This document shows, in pieces, positions 23,301 through 30,588 of a stretch of 64,000 bases of DNA. The translations under genes were made by a program, and so were the position numbers. The DNA lies in the NCBI GenBank assembly GCA_019454205.1, contig CP075369.1, positions 1,550,001 through 1,614,000 on the forward strand, in the 5' to 3' direction. The stretch's first letter is position 1, and every line of letters starts with the position of its first letter. This DNA comes from Xanthobacteraceae bacterium (GTDB lineage Bacteria; Pseudomonadota; Alphaproteobacteria; Rhizobiales; Xanthobacteraceae). The notes under the pieces are model-generated. The model made no database searches. It saw only the letters and a program-made list of their open reading frames with translations, and was not told the DNA's origin.

Positions 23301-24359
23301 ATGCCGCCGATCACAGGCAAAGCCCGCCCTGCCGATATCGTGCCGCTCGCCGGAAACAAGCCTGCGAAAGACCTCGGCCTGACCACGCGCATGCGCCGCA
23401 ACCGCCGGACCGACTGGTCGCGCCGGCTGGTGCGCGAAAACACCCTCACCACCGACGACCTGATCTGGCCGCTCTTTATTTGCGAGGGCGCGAACACGCG
23501 CGAGCCGGTCGCCTCCATGCCCGGCGTCGAGCGCCTCTCGGTCGATCAGGCGGTGCGCGAGGCCGAACGTGCGCTAAAGCTGAAAATCCCCGCGCTCGCG
23601 CTGTTCCCGAACACGCCGAAGCAACTGCGCGACGAGAACGGCTCGGAGTCCCTCAACCCTGACAACCTCGTCGGCCGCGCCCTACGCGCCATCAAGAAAG
23701 AGTTTCCGGAGATCGGCCTGATCGCGGACGTTGCGCTCGACCCCTACACTTCGCACGGCCATGACGGCGTGATGAGCGAAGGCGTGATTCTGAACGACGA
23801 GTCGGTCGCACTCCTCGTCGAGCAGGCGCGCGTGCTGGCGCAATGCGGTGCGGACGTGGTCGCGCCCTCCGACATGATGGACGGCCGCATCGGCGCAATC
23901 CGTGCCGGGCTGGATGCCGCGAACTTTCAGGACGTGCAGATCCTCGCCTATGCCGCGAAATACGCGAGCGCGTTCTACGGCCCGTTCCGCGATGCCGTCG
24001 GCTCGAACGCGACGCTGAAAGGCGACAAGCGCACCTACCAGATGGACCCCGGCAACTCGGACGAAGCGCTGCGCGAAGTCGCCATCGACATCGAGGAAGG
24101 CGCGGACATGGTGATGGTGAAGCCGGGCCTGCCCTATCTCGACATCCTCTGGCGCGTGAAGGAAGCCTTCGGCATGCCGACGATGGCGTATCAGGTGAGC
24201 GGCGAATACGCGATGATCATGGCGGCTGCGAACAACGGCTGGCTCGACGGCGACAAGGCGATGATGGAATCTTTGTTGGCGTTCAAGCGCGCGGGCGCGG
24301 ATGCCGTGCTGACGTACTTCGCGCCGAGAGTGGCGGAGAAGATTTTCCAGCGCCTATAG
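23301..24359 (+). CDS. hemB: delta-aminolevulinic acid dehydratase (porphobilinogen synthase)
   Basis: Condenses two 5-aminolevulinates to porphobilinogen in haem synthesis. 352 residues from ATG 23301, with GAGGAG ten bases upstream; the frame extends 21 codons further. Motifs: MRRNRRTDWSRRLVRENTL, LIADVALDPYTSHGHDG, the Schiff-base lysine region FYGPFRDAVGS plus MVMVKPGLPYLDILWRVKE, and ESLLAFKRAGADAVLTYFAP. The CxCxC zinc site of other HemBs is replaced by DVALDPYTSHGHDG, as in Mg-type enzymes of rhizobia. It ends 11 bases before the SIR2-like gene. Confidence 0.96.
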   Translation: MPPITGKARPADIVPLAGNKPAKDLGLTTRMRRNRRTDWSRRLVRENTLTTDDLIWPLFICEGANTREPVASMPGVERLSVDQAVREAERALKLKIPALALFPNTPKQLRDENGSESLNPDNLVGRALRAIKKEFPEIGLIADVALDPYTSHGHDGVMSEGVILNDESVALLVEQARVLAQCGADVVAPSDMMDGRIGAIRAGLDAANFQDVQILAYAAKYASAFYGPFRDAVGSNATLKGDKRTYQMDPGNSDEALREVAIDIEEGADMVMVKPGLPYLDILWRVKEAFGMPTMAYQVSGEYAMIMAAANNGWLDGDKAMMESLLAFKRAGADAVLTYFAPRVAEKIFQRL

Positions 24360-24370
24360 CCAAAACAGCA

Positions 24371-25471
24371 CTACCCAATTAGCGAGCGACCATACTGATC
24401 AAAGAATTTTGCACACGTTAGATCGTTACGAATATCCAAATATTCCTGCTCGAACGAAAACTCCTTCGAGAAAAAAGGTCTAGGCGTCAGCAAAAACGGA
24501 TCGTCGTCTTCATCATCTTCAAACGAGAAAAATCCTTTAAGCTGCTCCTGAATTAACGAGACATCGCTATCAGACATGCCAAATGCTGTGCCGTAGACTT
24601 TTTTTGCATCTAACTTCTCTTTCGATTTCAGTAAGTTCAAGTTTTGCTCATGAAATGCAAAGCCAAGAAATACTATTTGCTCGGCTTCATCCATTTGGCT
24701 TCTGAGCACTGCTAGCTGAATCTTATCTTTGATCTGTTCGGTATAAGTCTGAATTCCATTAGAAATTTCCGAATAGCCTTCGCTTAGTCGCTCGTGGCGA
24801 CCTCCGAAGGGCACACCATTCGGTGCGGCCTCAGTTTCGAGTTCGCCCACCTTTCCATAAGGATGAATTATTGTAAGTTTAGAGACGAGATTGGCCGCAT
24901 CTCGAGGCTTGATATCATACAATTGCTGAAGGGCATGATACAGGCATTGCTCAATACATCTGTCGTAATTGAAAACAATGAAAGCCACATTGTCGAAGAT
25001 ATTTTCTATGGCTTCCTTCTGAATATTGCGACCAAGCAACCGTACAAACTTAATTAGCCAAGTATCTTCAAAGCGAGACACGTCCATTTTATTATGGATA
25101 TTGGATTTACTGAACCAGAGTTTACTCGCACGCTCCTTCTCTAGAATAGTTTTTGCGATAGCGATTTTTCCGACTATACGTACATCCTCATTCGCCGAGT
25201 GATTGTCCAAGAAGTCATCGATAGAATGAGAAAATTGTATGCCGCTGCTAATTATCTTGGCGGCGTTCAAGAAGAGGTGAAGCCGCTCTCTGTCGCGAAA
25301 AGCTAGCTGAGAAAGAATATCTTCGTCGCCCATCTTGGGGTCATGACCCCAATCTGTATCTTTGACGCTCGTTTTCTTTGCGATTAGCGAGGCGAGATCC
25401 GCTCCAAGCGGAATATCAAACTCTTTACTTGCCCCAGCGCCGACTACAAATAGCGTCCGCTTTTTGAACAT
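24371..25471 (-). CDS. SIR2-superfamily protein, possible stand-alone NADase
   Basis: A 366-residue protein with a SIR2_2-type core: Rossmann motif VVGAGAS at residues 9-15, SIDDFLDNH at 83-91, FNYD at 167-170, an IIHPYG histidine at 203 and VFLGFAFHEQN at 267-276. These match the SIR2-like NAD-hydrolysing domains found in several anti-phage systems, not classical deacetylases (no zinc-ribbon cysteines). There is no second domain or partner gene; the C-terminal third is acidic (EDDEDDDPF). AAGGAGG lies eight bases before ATG. Bases are AT-rich (24421-24480 has 24 G+C of 60), and the gene is inserted just after hemB, so it is probably acquired. A defence role is inference. Confidence 0.8.
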   Translation of the reverse strand: MFKKRTLFVVGAGASKEFDIPLGADLASLIAKKTSVKDTDWGHDPKMGDEDILSQLAFRDRERLHLFLNAAKIISSGIQFSHSIDDFLDNHSANEDVRIVGKIAIAKTILEKERASKLWFSKSNIHNKMDVSRFEDTWLIKFVRLLGRNIQKEAIENIFDNVAFIVFNYDRCIEQCLYHALQQLYDIKPRDAANLVSKLTIIHPYGKVGELETEAAPNGVPFGGRHERLSEGYSEISNGIQTYTEQIKDKIQLAVLRSQMDEAEQIVFLGFAFHEQNLNLLKSKEKLDAKKVYGTAFGMSDSDVSLIQEQLKGFFSFEDDEDDDPFLLTPRPFFSKEFSFEQEYLDIRNDLTCAKFFDQYGRSLIG

Positions 25472-25500
25472 TCCCGGGCCTCCTTTCGCCAGCTTAGCGC

Positions 25501-25542
25501 AGATTGACGGAGTCAGAGTCCGCAGTTCTACCCGTAGAACGA
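25501..25542 (-). pseudogene. tRNA-Gln(CTG)-like core
   Basis: Minus strand: D-arm-like hairpin GTTCTA-CGGG-TAGAAC, then anticodon arm GCGGA-CTCTGAC-TCCGT (one G-T pair) with anticodon CTG, then CAATC. The T arm does not close. Its 5' GGGTCGT begins inside the T loop of the Glu-like unit. Confidence 0.6.
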
Positions 25543-25604
25543 CCCTTGAACCGGTGACCCCTCCCGTGAAAGGGAGTGCTCTACCGCTCAGTTAATACGA
25601 CCCC
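25540..25604 (-). pseudogene. tRNA-Glu(TTC)-like core
   Basis: Minus strand: 5' acceptor strand GGGTCGT, D-arm with GCGGTAGAGC, anticodon arm CTCCC-TTTCAC-GGGAG (loop one base short), variable GGTCA, then CCGGTTCAA. The expected 3' strand (CCGG and ACGACCC) is absent; the sequence goes straight into the Gln-like unit. Confidence 0.55.
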
Positions 25605-25624
25605 TAGTCCCCCAGACTATGGCG

Positions 25625-25675
25625 CTATCTTCCGACTCTCTCGGTGTAAACGAGATGCTCCGTAAGACCGACAAG
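25625..25675 (-). pseudogene. tRNA-Val(TAC)-like core
   Basis: Minus strand: D-arm 3' part GGTCTTACGGAGC, perfect anticodon arm TCTCG-TTTACAC-CGAGA (anticodon TAC), variable GAGTC, then a T arm lost in GGAAGATAGCG. It overlaps the 5' part of the Ser-like unit on the other strand. Confidence 0.6.
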
Positions 25676-25715
25676 GCGTCGGTTTGCTAAACCGTTATAC
25701 AGACTTGGTGCGGTC
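25655..25715 (+). pseudogene. tRNA-Ser(GCT)-like core
   Basis: Plus strand: AAGGCG, the typical D-arm end of class II tRNAs, then anticodon arm around TTGCTAA (anticodon GCT) within CGGTTTGCTAAACCG, then a long TATACAGACTT variable region. The T arm GGTCGAAAGG is short by one T and unpaired. Confidence 0.55.
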
Positions 25716-25789
25716 GAAAGGACTCTAACCTTAGAGCAACAGCCTTCTAAGCTGTTGGTCGCAGGTTCGGTTGGCGGTAATCTGAGACC
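25716..25789 (+). pseudogene. tRNA-Arg(TCT)-like core
   Basis: Plus strand: D-arm-like CTCTAA-CC-TTAGAG, perfect anticodon arm ACAGC-CTTCTAA-GCTGT (anticodon TCT), variable TGGTC and GCAGGTTCG. The 3' T strand should be CCTGC but reads GGCGG. The unit ends directly at the ATG of the GrdB-like gene. Confidence 0.6.
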
Positions 25790-26689
25790 ATGACCTCCCC
25801 CTCCGGCACCCCCATCCCCTACATGCAGCGCACGCGCGAGTATTATCGCGCCATCGGCTACGACACGCCTTATCGCTGGGCGCATAATACGAGCGCGCCG
25901 TTCCAGCCGCTGACGAAGCCGCTCTCGCAATCGCGCGTCGCGCTGATTACGACCGCGGCACGTTTCGACCCCTCGAAAGGCGACCAAGGTCCCGGCGCGC
26001 CATATAACGGCAGCGCCAAATTCTTCTCGGTCTATGATGGCGATAGTGCGCTAGACCACGATCTGCGCATCTCCCACATCGCCTACGACCGCGCGCATAC
26101 CAGCGCGACCGACATCAACACATGGTTTCCGCTCGCGCAGCTTCGAAGGCTGGCACGCGAAGGCCGGATCGGATCGCTCGCACCCCGTTTCTTCGGCGCG
26201 CCGACCAACCGCAGCCATCGCGTCACAATCGAGACCGACGCACCGGAGATTCTCGCGCGCGCGAAGGCCGATGGCGTCGAGGCGGCCGTGCTGGTTCCGA
26301 ATTGTCCCGTCTGCCACCAGACCGTTTCGCTGGTCGCGCGGCATCTCGAAGCCAATGGCATCGCGACCATCATCATGGGCTGCGCGAAAGACATCGTCGA
26401 ACACGCGGCCGTGCCGCGTTTCCTGTTCAGCGATTTCCCGCTCGGCAACGCCGCCGGAAAGCCGCACGATGTTGCATCGCAAGCGTTCACCATCGAACTC
26501 GCGCTGAAAGTGCTGGAAGAAGCAAAGGGTCCGCAGACCACCGTGCAATCGCCGCTGCGCTGGAGCGCGGACCCTGCGTGGAAACTCGACTACAACAACT
26601 TCGAGCGCCTCTCGCCGGAGGAACTCGCGCGCCGCCGCCGTGATTTTGACGCACAGAAGAAAGCTGCAAACGCGAACCGGGTGGCCTAA
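25790..26689 (+). CDS. glycine/sarcosine/betaine reductase selenoprotein-B-like protein
   Basis: A 299-residue protein resembling the GrdB superfamily: RVALITTAARFDPSKGDQGP, ISHIAYDRAHTSATDINTWF, LAREGRIGSLAPRFFG, and VLVPNCPVCHQTVSLVARHL with Cys172 and Cys175 in the loop where clostridial GrdB proteins carry their redox Sec/Cys motif. True GrdB reduces glycine or betaine anaerobically with GrdA and GrdC; neither is here, so the reaction in this aerobic-type genome is unknown. It has no strong ribosome site, and its start abuts the tRNA-like array. Confidence 0.75.
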   Translation: MTSPSGTPIPYMQRTREYYRAIGYDTPYRWAHNTSAPFQPLTKPLSQSRVALITTAARFDPSKGDQGPGAPYNGSAKFFSVYDGDSALDHDLRISHIAYDRAHTSATDINTWFPLAQLRRLAREGRIGSLAPRFFGAPTNRSHRVTIETDAPEILARAKADGVEAAVLVPNCPVCHQTVSLVARHLEANGIATIIMGCAKDIVEHAAVPRFLFSDFPLGNAAGKPHDVASQAFTIELALKVLEEAKGPQTTVQSPLRWSADPAWKLDYNNFERLSPEELARRRRDFDAQKKAANANRVA

Positions 26690-26733
26690 ACTCCGTGCGG
26701 TCCTATGCGTATGAAGCAGGGAAGTTGAAGGCG

Positions 26734-26883
26734 ATGGACGAAGAAAACACCGAAGCACCGGTCGTCAAATATATCTCGCCCAAAACCACATGGCGCGATG
26801 TGGTGGTTGCGGTTCTCTTCTTCGGCACGATGGCGTGCCTGATCCTGACCTTCATCACCAACATGGCGTGGCTGACGCGCTAG
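26734..26883 (+). CDS. tiny single-pass membrane protein
   Basis: A 49-residue protein from ATG 26734 (the frame is open 13 codons further; GAAGGCG precedes this ATG). A polar N-terminus MDEENTEAPVVKYISPKTT is followed by one membrane helix, DVVVAVLFFGTMACLILTFI. It shares the pattern DV-V-A-FFGT-AC with the tiny protein at 27083-27226, so the two look paralogous. Function unknown. The 199 bases to the next gene show no other ORF that I trust. Confidence 0.6.
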   Translation: MDEENTEAPVVKYISPKTTWRDVVVAVLFFGTMACLILTFITNMAWLTR

Positions 26884-27082
26884 CGCAGCAACCCCGTTTG
26901 CAGCGTCGATTTCGCTCGACAAAACATCCGCTGAGTATTTGCGAAAAGTTGCGCACGCGCAAAGCGCGCCAGCGCGATATTTGAAATCACTCCAATGTTT
27001 CGGCTGGTACTAGGCAGTCATCGCGCACGCACGCTAAGCACGCGCCGCGATTCAGAACCTGTGTTTGAAAGAATTCAAAACT

Positions 27083-27226
27083 ATGCAAGCCGCCACGACA
27101 AAAGTCCGCGCCGCGCAAACGAACGTTGCCGCAGCGCCAGTCACGATGAACGACGTGCTCGTGACCGCGATCTTCTTCGGCACCATCGCCTGCGCCACGC
27201 TGCTGTTCATAAAGCTCGCCGCGTAA
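27083..27226 (+). CDS. tiny single-pass membrane protein, paralogue of the one at 26734
   Basis: A 47-residue frame from ATG 27083 to TAA 27226. Basic, Ala-rich N-terminus MQAATTKVRAAQTN, then MNDVLVTAIFFGTIACATLL and IKLAA. The helix aligns with the 26734 gene over DV-V-A-FFGT-AC. AAAGAA lies upstream as a weak ribosome site. It is followed 62 bases later by a four-helix membrane protein on the same strand. Function unknown. Confidence 0.55.
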   Translation: MQAATTKVRAAQTNVAAAPVTMNDVLVTAIFFGTIACATLLFIKLAA

Positions 27227-27288
27227 GTTTCGCCTGCCCGAACGTGGCGCGCTGGACTTCGCAAACGCGCCACGATACGCGCCAGCGC

Positions 27289-27741
27289 ATGAACTTCGGC
27301 TGGGTCTGGAAATCCATTGCGGCAGGACTGTGCGGCACCGTCGCCCACACGCTTTTGATGCTGTTCAAGGCGCAAAGCGGAATCCTGCCGGGCTTCAATC
27401 CGTATGCCGGATTGCAGCACTCGCTCTCGCAGTTGACGGGCAGCGAAGTGCATCCGGCCGTGCCCTGGCTGCTCTCGTTGCTGAACGGTGCGATGCTGCT
27501 CGGCCCGCTGTTCGGCAGTCTCTATCGTGTGTTGCCCGGCGACAGCGCGATCGCGAAAGGCGCCGTGTTCGGCATCGCCGGATGGCTTGCGATGTGCGCG
27601 ATCTTCTTCCCGGTGATCGGCCTTGGCTTCTTCGCTGCGAACACCGGCCTCGGCATCTGGCCGGCGGCGTTCACGCTGGCGATGCTGCTCACCTACAGCG
27701 TCATCATGGCGGCGGCCTACGCGCGGCTGCGCAATGTCTGA
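27289..27741 (+). CDS. four-helix membrane protein (DUF6789-like)
   Basis: 150 residues from ATG 27289, the first start after which the protein looks natural; the frame continues upstream as Arg-rich noise. Membrane segments include WKSIAAGLCGTVAHTLLMLF, WLLSLLNGAMLLGPLFGSLY, FGIAGWLAMCAIFFPVIGLG and AFTLAMLLTYSVIMAAAYA. KAQSGILPGFNPY after the first helix matches what I recall of DUF6789-type proteins. No function is assigned. It converges with the SH3-LprI-MliC gene, six bases apart. Confidence 0.65.
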   Translation: MNFGWVWKSIAAGLCGTVAHTLLMLFKAQSGILPGFNPYAGLQHSLSQLTGSEVHPAVPWLLSLLNGAMLLGPLFGSLYRVLPGDSAIAKGAVFGIAGWLAMCAIFFPVIGLGFFAANTGLGIWPAAFTLAMLLTYSVIMAAAYARLRNV

Positions 27742-27747
27742 GGAAGA

Positions 27748-28725
27748 CTAACCGCCCGGCCGCAGGTTGCAGCTCACCTCGCCACGCCCCGGCAGCGTCA
27801 GCATTGCCATTTCGCCTTTCGCCCAGAACACGATGCCGTTTGCTTCGTAGCGCGTGCCGGATGCCGCAGGCGTGCGCTTCAGCACGCGGCGCTCGTCGTC
27901 CCATTCCGCATAGACATAGCCGTCGCCCGCGTTGACGAAGGTGACGCTGAGCGGAGTGGCCAGCCCCTCGCAGCGCGCCGCGATCGGGCCAACGCTGATG
28001 CCCTCGCCTTCGTCCTTGCGCAGCGTGGCCTGCCGTTCGCGAAGCCGATGGATCCGCCGCACGGAAATATCCGCCACGCATTCTGCGTCGAAGCAGGTCG
28101 AGCGCTGGGTCAGCCAGCGGTCGCGCGCGTCCAGCACTTCGCCGAAGGCAGGCGTCGCGTTCAGCGCATCGGTGACGAGCTTGTCTAGACGCGCGATCTC
28201 GCGATCAAGCGCGGCAAGCGCGCCGTCACCGCAGATCAGCTTCTCGACGTTCTTTTCCGCCTTCTCGCAGTCGAAGCTCGGCTCGATCTTCGCGGCAGGC
28301 GGAGGCGCGGGCGGAGGCGGCGTTACCGGTTCCTGCTTCGGCTCGGCTTTCGGTTTCTCGTCAGGTCCGGTGCCTTCCGCGAGATAGCGCGCAGCCACCC
28401 AGCCGGTGATGTCCTCGTAGGAAATCCGGCACCAGCGCGTGCGTTCGGCGGCCTTCTTGCGCTTCTCGCTCGCCTTCTCGAATTGCTTCGCGCTCAACCC
28501 GCCACGGCAGCCGAGGTTCTTCAGCCCGTCGGCATCCTTCGGGATCTTGCCGACGATGCGAGCATCGGCGTTCGGGCGGTTACGGACGTTGAGGTTGTCG
28601 TCCTTTCGGATGTTGACAACCTTGAAATAATCCGGCCCGTCCGCTTCCGCCAGCGCCGGCCCCACCGACAAAGCCCACGCCCCGATGATTACCCACGCAA
28701 CACGCCGCATAGCCATCCCCCGCAT
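27748..28725 (-). CDS. secreted SH3 - LprI-like - MliC-like protein (lysozyme-inhibitor type)
   Basis: 325 residues with a signal peptide (WVIIGAWALSVGPALA, cleavage near residue 26). Domains: bacterial SH3 at about 32-116 (LNVRNRPNADARIVGKIP, TGWVAARYL); a Pro-rich linker 121-147; an LprI-like domain at about 150-235 (FDCEKAEKNVEKLICGDGAL, LDREIARLDKL); and an MliC/PliC-like C-terminal domain at about 250-320 (YVYAEWDDERRVL, SGTRYEANGIVFW, GEVSCN). MliC and LprI proteins inhibit c-type lysozyme. Starts at 28716 (GGGG upstream) or 28710 are also possible. Periplasmic wall protection is the likely role. Confidence 0.82.
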   Translation of the reverse strand: MRGMAMRRVAWVIIGAWALSVGPALAEADGPDYFKVVNIRKDDNLNVRNRPNADARIVGKIPKDADGLKNLGCRGGLSAKQFEKASEKRKKAAERTRWCRISYEDITGWVAARYLAEGTGPDEKPKAEPKQEPVTPPPPAPPPAAKIEPSFDCEKAEKNVEKLICGDGALAALDREIARLDKLVTDALNATPAFGEVLDARDRWLTQRSTCFDAECVADISVRRIHRLRERQATLRKDEGEGISVGPIAARCEGLATPLSVTFVNAGDGYVYAEWDDERRVLKRTPAASGTRYEANGIVFWAKGEMAMLTLPGRGEVSCNLRPGG

Positions 28726-28781
28726 CTGGATGCGAAGAATGCCACTTCACGGCGTGAGAGTAAATTTGACCGGAGAAACCT

Positions 28782-28979
28782 TCAGAGCACAGGATTCCGC
28801 AGCACCGAATGCAGGCCGGACTGCTTGTCGTAGAGCGCGACGTGAATCTGCGGGAATTTTTTCTTCATCTGCTCGCCGGCGGCCTGTGCCGCTTCGAGAT
28901 CGTCAAAGGAAGACTTGGTTTGCCGGTCGATCTGGAGCCAGTACCGGCCCGCTTCGATGACACGCTTCTGTTTCGACAT
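28782..28979 (-). CDS. small hypothetical protein, SPOR-like fold possible
   Basis: A 65-residue protein starting MSKQKRVIEAGRYWLQIDRQ, with GGGGCGG before ATG 28979. The rest alternates strand and helix: SSFDDLEAAQAAGEQMKKKF then QIHVALYDKQSGLHSVL. The alpha/beta pattern and length recall small SPOR- or DUF-type proteins but no motif settles it. Upstream lies the bidirectional terminator at 29071-29098; downstream is the SH3-LprI-MliC gene. Confidence 0.6.
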   Translation of the reverse strand: MSKQKRVIEAGRYWLQIDRQTKSSFDDLEAAQAAGEQMKKKFPQIHVALYDKQSGLHSVLRNPVL

Positions 28980-29070
28980 TACGCCGCCCCAACGCAAATT
29001 GCTTACCTCGCAATTGCTAGGAGATTCGCGGACACACGAAAAGCGCATCGGCCACGCTTTCGACAGCATA

Positions 29071-29098
29071 AAAAAGCCCCGCCGGAGCGGGGCTTTTT
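29071..29098. terminator. bidirectional Rho-independent terminator
   Basis: AAAAAGCCCCGC and GCGGGGCTTTTT make a 12-base stem with a CGGA loop and T runs on both sides. Its main client is the glycine-zipper gene (minus), whose stop lies immediately before it. Confidence 0.85.
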
Positions 29099-29099
29099 C

Positions 29100-29336
29100 T
29101 TAGCGGCAAAGCTGACGGCCACGGTCGTCGACATAACAGCGCGGCTCGGTGACACGATCGCCAACGAACGCGCCGGTTACGGCACCGACTGCAAGGCCGA
29201 CGGGTCCGCCAATCACGGCACCGGTAATGCCGCCCGCAACCGCACCACCGAAGGCACCGTCAGGGCCGGCCTTTGCCGGCAGCGTGGTCGTGATGGCCGC
29301 GAGCGAAATCGCGGCAGCCATGAGAATATTTTTCAT
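29100..29336 (-). CDS. glycine-zipper periplasmic/outer-membrane protein
   Basis: 78 residues: signal peptide ILMAAAISLAAITTTLPAKA (cleavage near 23), then a Gly-rich membrane-active stretch GGAVAGGITGAVIGGPVGLA with G-x3-G repeats, ending VGDRVTEPRCYVDDRGRQLC. Such glycine-zipper proteins sit in or across envelopes; no precise role is visible. A GGAGGAC ribosome site precedes the ATG. It is followed closely by a strong terminator, so it is a stand-alone unit. Confidence 0.75.
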   Translation of the reverse strand: MKNILMAAAISLAAITTTLPAKAGPDGAFGGAVAGGITGAVIGGPVGLAVGAVTGAFVGDRVTEPRCYVDDRGRQLCR

Positions 29337-29419
29337 GGTTGTCCTCCTTCTCTCTTGGTTGCTTCGACCCTGATAGAACGCAAAACGCTCGAAAACGTTC
29401 CGCCCTGTCCAGACGCATG

Positions 29420-29641
29420 TTACTTGTCAGTCCACCTGATCTGGAATTCGATTTCCTCTACGCCGCCACCGCGCTCATGTTCGATATTGAAAGTGGCACG
29501 TACCGGCACATAGATGCGCTCGCCTGCGATCTGGATTTCGAAGCGTTCGCCCGCCTCGATCGCGTCGGCTAGACGGCGCAGCTTCTCGACGAACTGATCC
29601 AGCGGATAATCCTTTTCGATATCGCGTTTGCGGTCGGTCAT
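29420..29641 (-). CDS. amphi-Trp domain protein
   Basis: 73 residues from ATG 29641 with GAGG upstream. The C-terminal part EIQIAGERIYVPVRATFNIE followed by EEIEFQIRW is the short beta unit of the amphi-Trp domain family (named for its terminal E-hydrophobic-W pattern). The N-terminal half is a charged helix, PLDQFVEKLRRLADAIEAGE. Function of the family is unknown; in several genomes it is next to redox or carrier proteins, but not here. Confidence 0.72.
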   Translation of the reverse strand: MTDRKRDIEKDYPLDQFVEKLRRLADAIEAGERFEIQIAGERIYVPVRATFNIEHERGGGVEEIEFQIRWTDK

Positions 29642-29829
29642 GTTTTCCTCGGAGTGAAGAGTGGTGGCCTGCATCTGGGAAGGAGAACCCGCAGCCGCAA
29701 TTCGTAATTGTCGGGGGTATGGTGACTGTCAGTCTCTATGGCCGCCTTCAAATCGCCTTTGACGCGGAGCCATGAAAGCGCAATCCTTGGAAACTAGCGC
29801 GTAACGCGCGAAGGGATGATTCCGGCCTC

Positions 29830-30588
29830 GTGACCAAGCATTCCCGCGATACTCCGCAATTCTTCCTGACCAGCCCTTCCGCATGTCCCTACCTGCCGGG
29901 CCGGAAGGAGCGGAAAGTCTTCACGCATCTGGTGGGCGACCGCGCCGCCGAGATCAACGATGTGCTGACGCATGGCGGCTTCCGCCGCTCGCAATCCATC
30001 GCCTATCGGCCCGCCTGCGAAGCGTGCCGCGCGTGTATTTCCGTGCGCGTACTGGTCAACGAATTCGAGCCGTCCCGCACCTTCAAGCGCGCCCTGAAAA
30101 TCAATACCGATCTGTTGGGCCAGGTGCGCGATACAGTGCCCTCCGCCGAGCAGTATTCCCTGTTCCGCCAGTATCTCGATGCGCGCCACGCCGACGGCGG
30201 CATGGTCGATATGACCGTGCTGGACTACGCCATGATGGTGGAAGACAGCCACGTTCGCTCGCGGCTGATCGAATATCGCCCGCGCGGGCCAGACAGCTTC
30301 ATCACCGGCCGCGGCGAAGGCCCGCTGATCGCAGTCGCACTGACCGACATCCTCTCCGACGGTCTTTCGATGGTGTATTCCTTTTACGATCCGGAATTCG
30401 CCCGCGAGCGCTCGCTCGGCACCTTCCTGATCCTCAACCACATCGAGCGTGCCCGGCGCATGGGCCTGCCCTACGTCTATCTGGGCTACTGGGTCGATGG
30501 CGCGAAGAAGATGGACTACAAGAAGCGCTTCCTGCCGCAGGAACGGCTCATGCAGGACGGCTGGAAACGCTACGCGGAACCGGCATGA
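29830..30588 (+). CDS. bpt: aspartate/glutamate leucyltransferase (Bpt)
   Basis: A 252-residue N-end-rule enzyme that adds leucine from Leu-tRNA to proteins with N-terminal Asp or Glu. Motifs: FFLTSPSACPYLPGRKERKV, GFRRSQSIAYRPACEACRAC with its Cys cluster, and YVYLGYWVDGAKKMDYKKRF. GTG 29830 is the start. The ArgJ/ATE fold is complete. No neighbour is linked by operon spacing. Downstream, CTCACG-TTTT-CGTGAG at 30594-30609 is a weak hairpin without a T run, not called as a terminator. Confidence 0.93.
   Translation: MTKHSRDTPQFFLTSPSACPYLPGRKERKVFTHLVGDRAAEINDVLTHGGFRRSQSIAYRPACEACRACISVRVLVNEFEPSRTFKRALKINTDLLGQVRDTVPSAEQYSLFRQYLDARHADGGMVDMTVLDYAMMVEDSHVRSRLIEYRPRGPDSFITGRGEGPLIAVALTDILSDGLSMVYSFYDPEFARERSLGTFLILNHIERARRMGLPYVYLGYWVDGAKKMDYKKRFLPQERLMQDGWKRYAEPA

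Larger units (their letters stand above)
25501..25789. other. array of five truncated tRNA-like cores
   Basis: About 290 bases between the SIR2-like gene and the GrdB-like gene carry tRNA-like cores: Gln(CTG), Glu(TTC) and Val(TAC) on the minus strand, then Ser(GCT) and Arg(TCT) on the plus strand. Anticodon arms are recognisable, perfect or nearly so in four of the five, and most keep a D-arm hairpin and the 5' strand of the T arm. The 3' strand of the T stem, the 3' acceptor strand and CCA are missing or replaced by the next unit. None folds as a full tRNA by eye. Confidence 0.65.

Noticed and set aside
25523..25540. GTTCTAC/GTAGAAC hairpin as a transcription terminator of the SIR2-like gene
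   Set aside because: It lies upstream of that gene, has no T run, and fits the D arm of the Gln-like unit.
25501..25789. Five functional tRNA genes
   Set aside because: 3' T strands and acceptor strands do not pair and units overlap each other; none completes a cloverleaf by eye.
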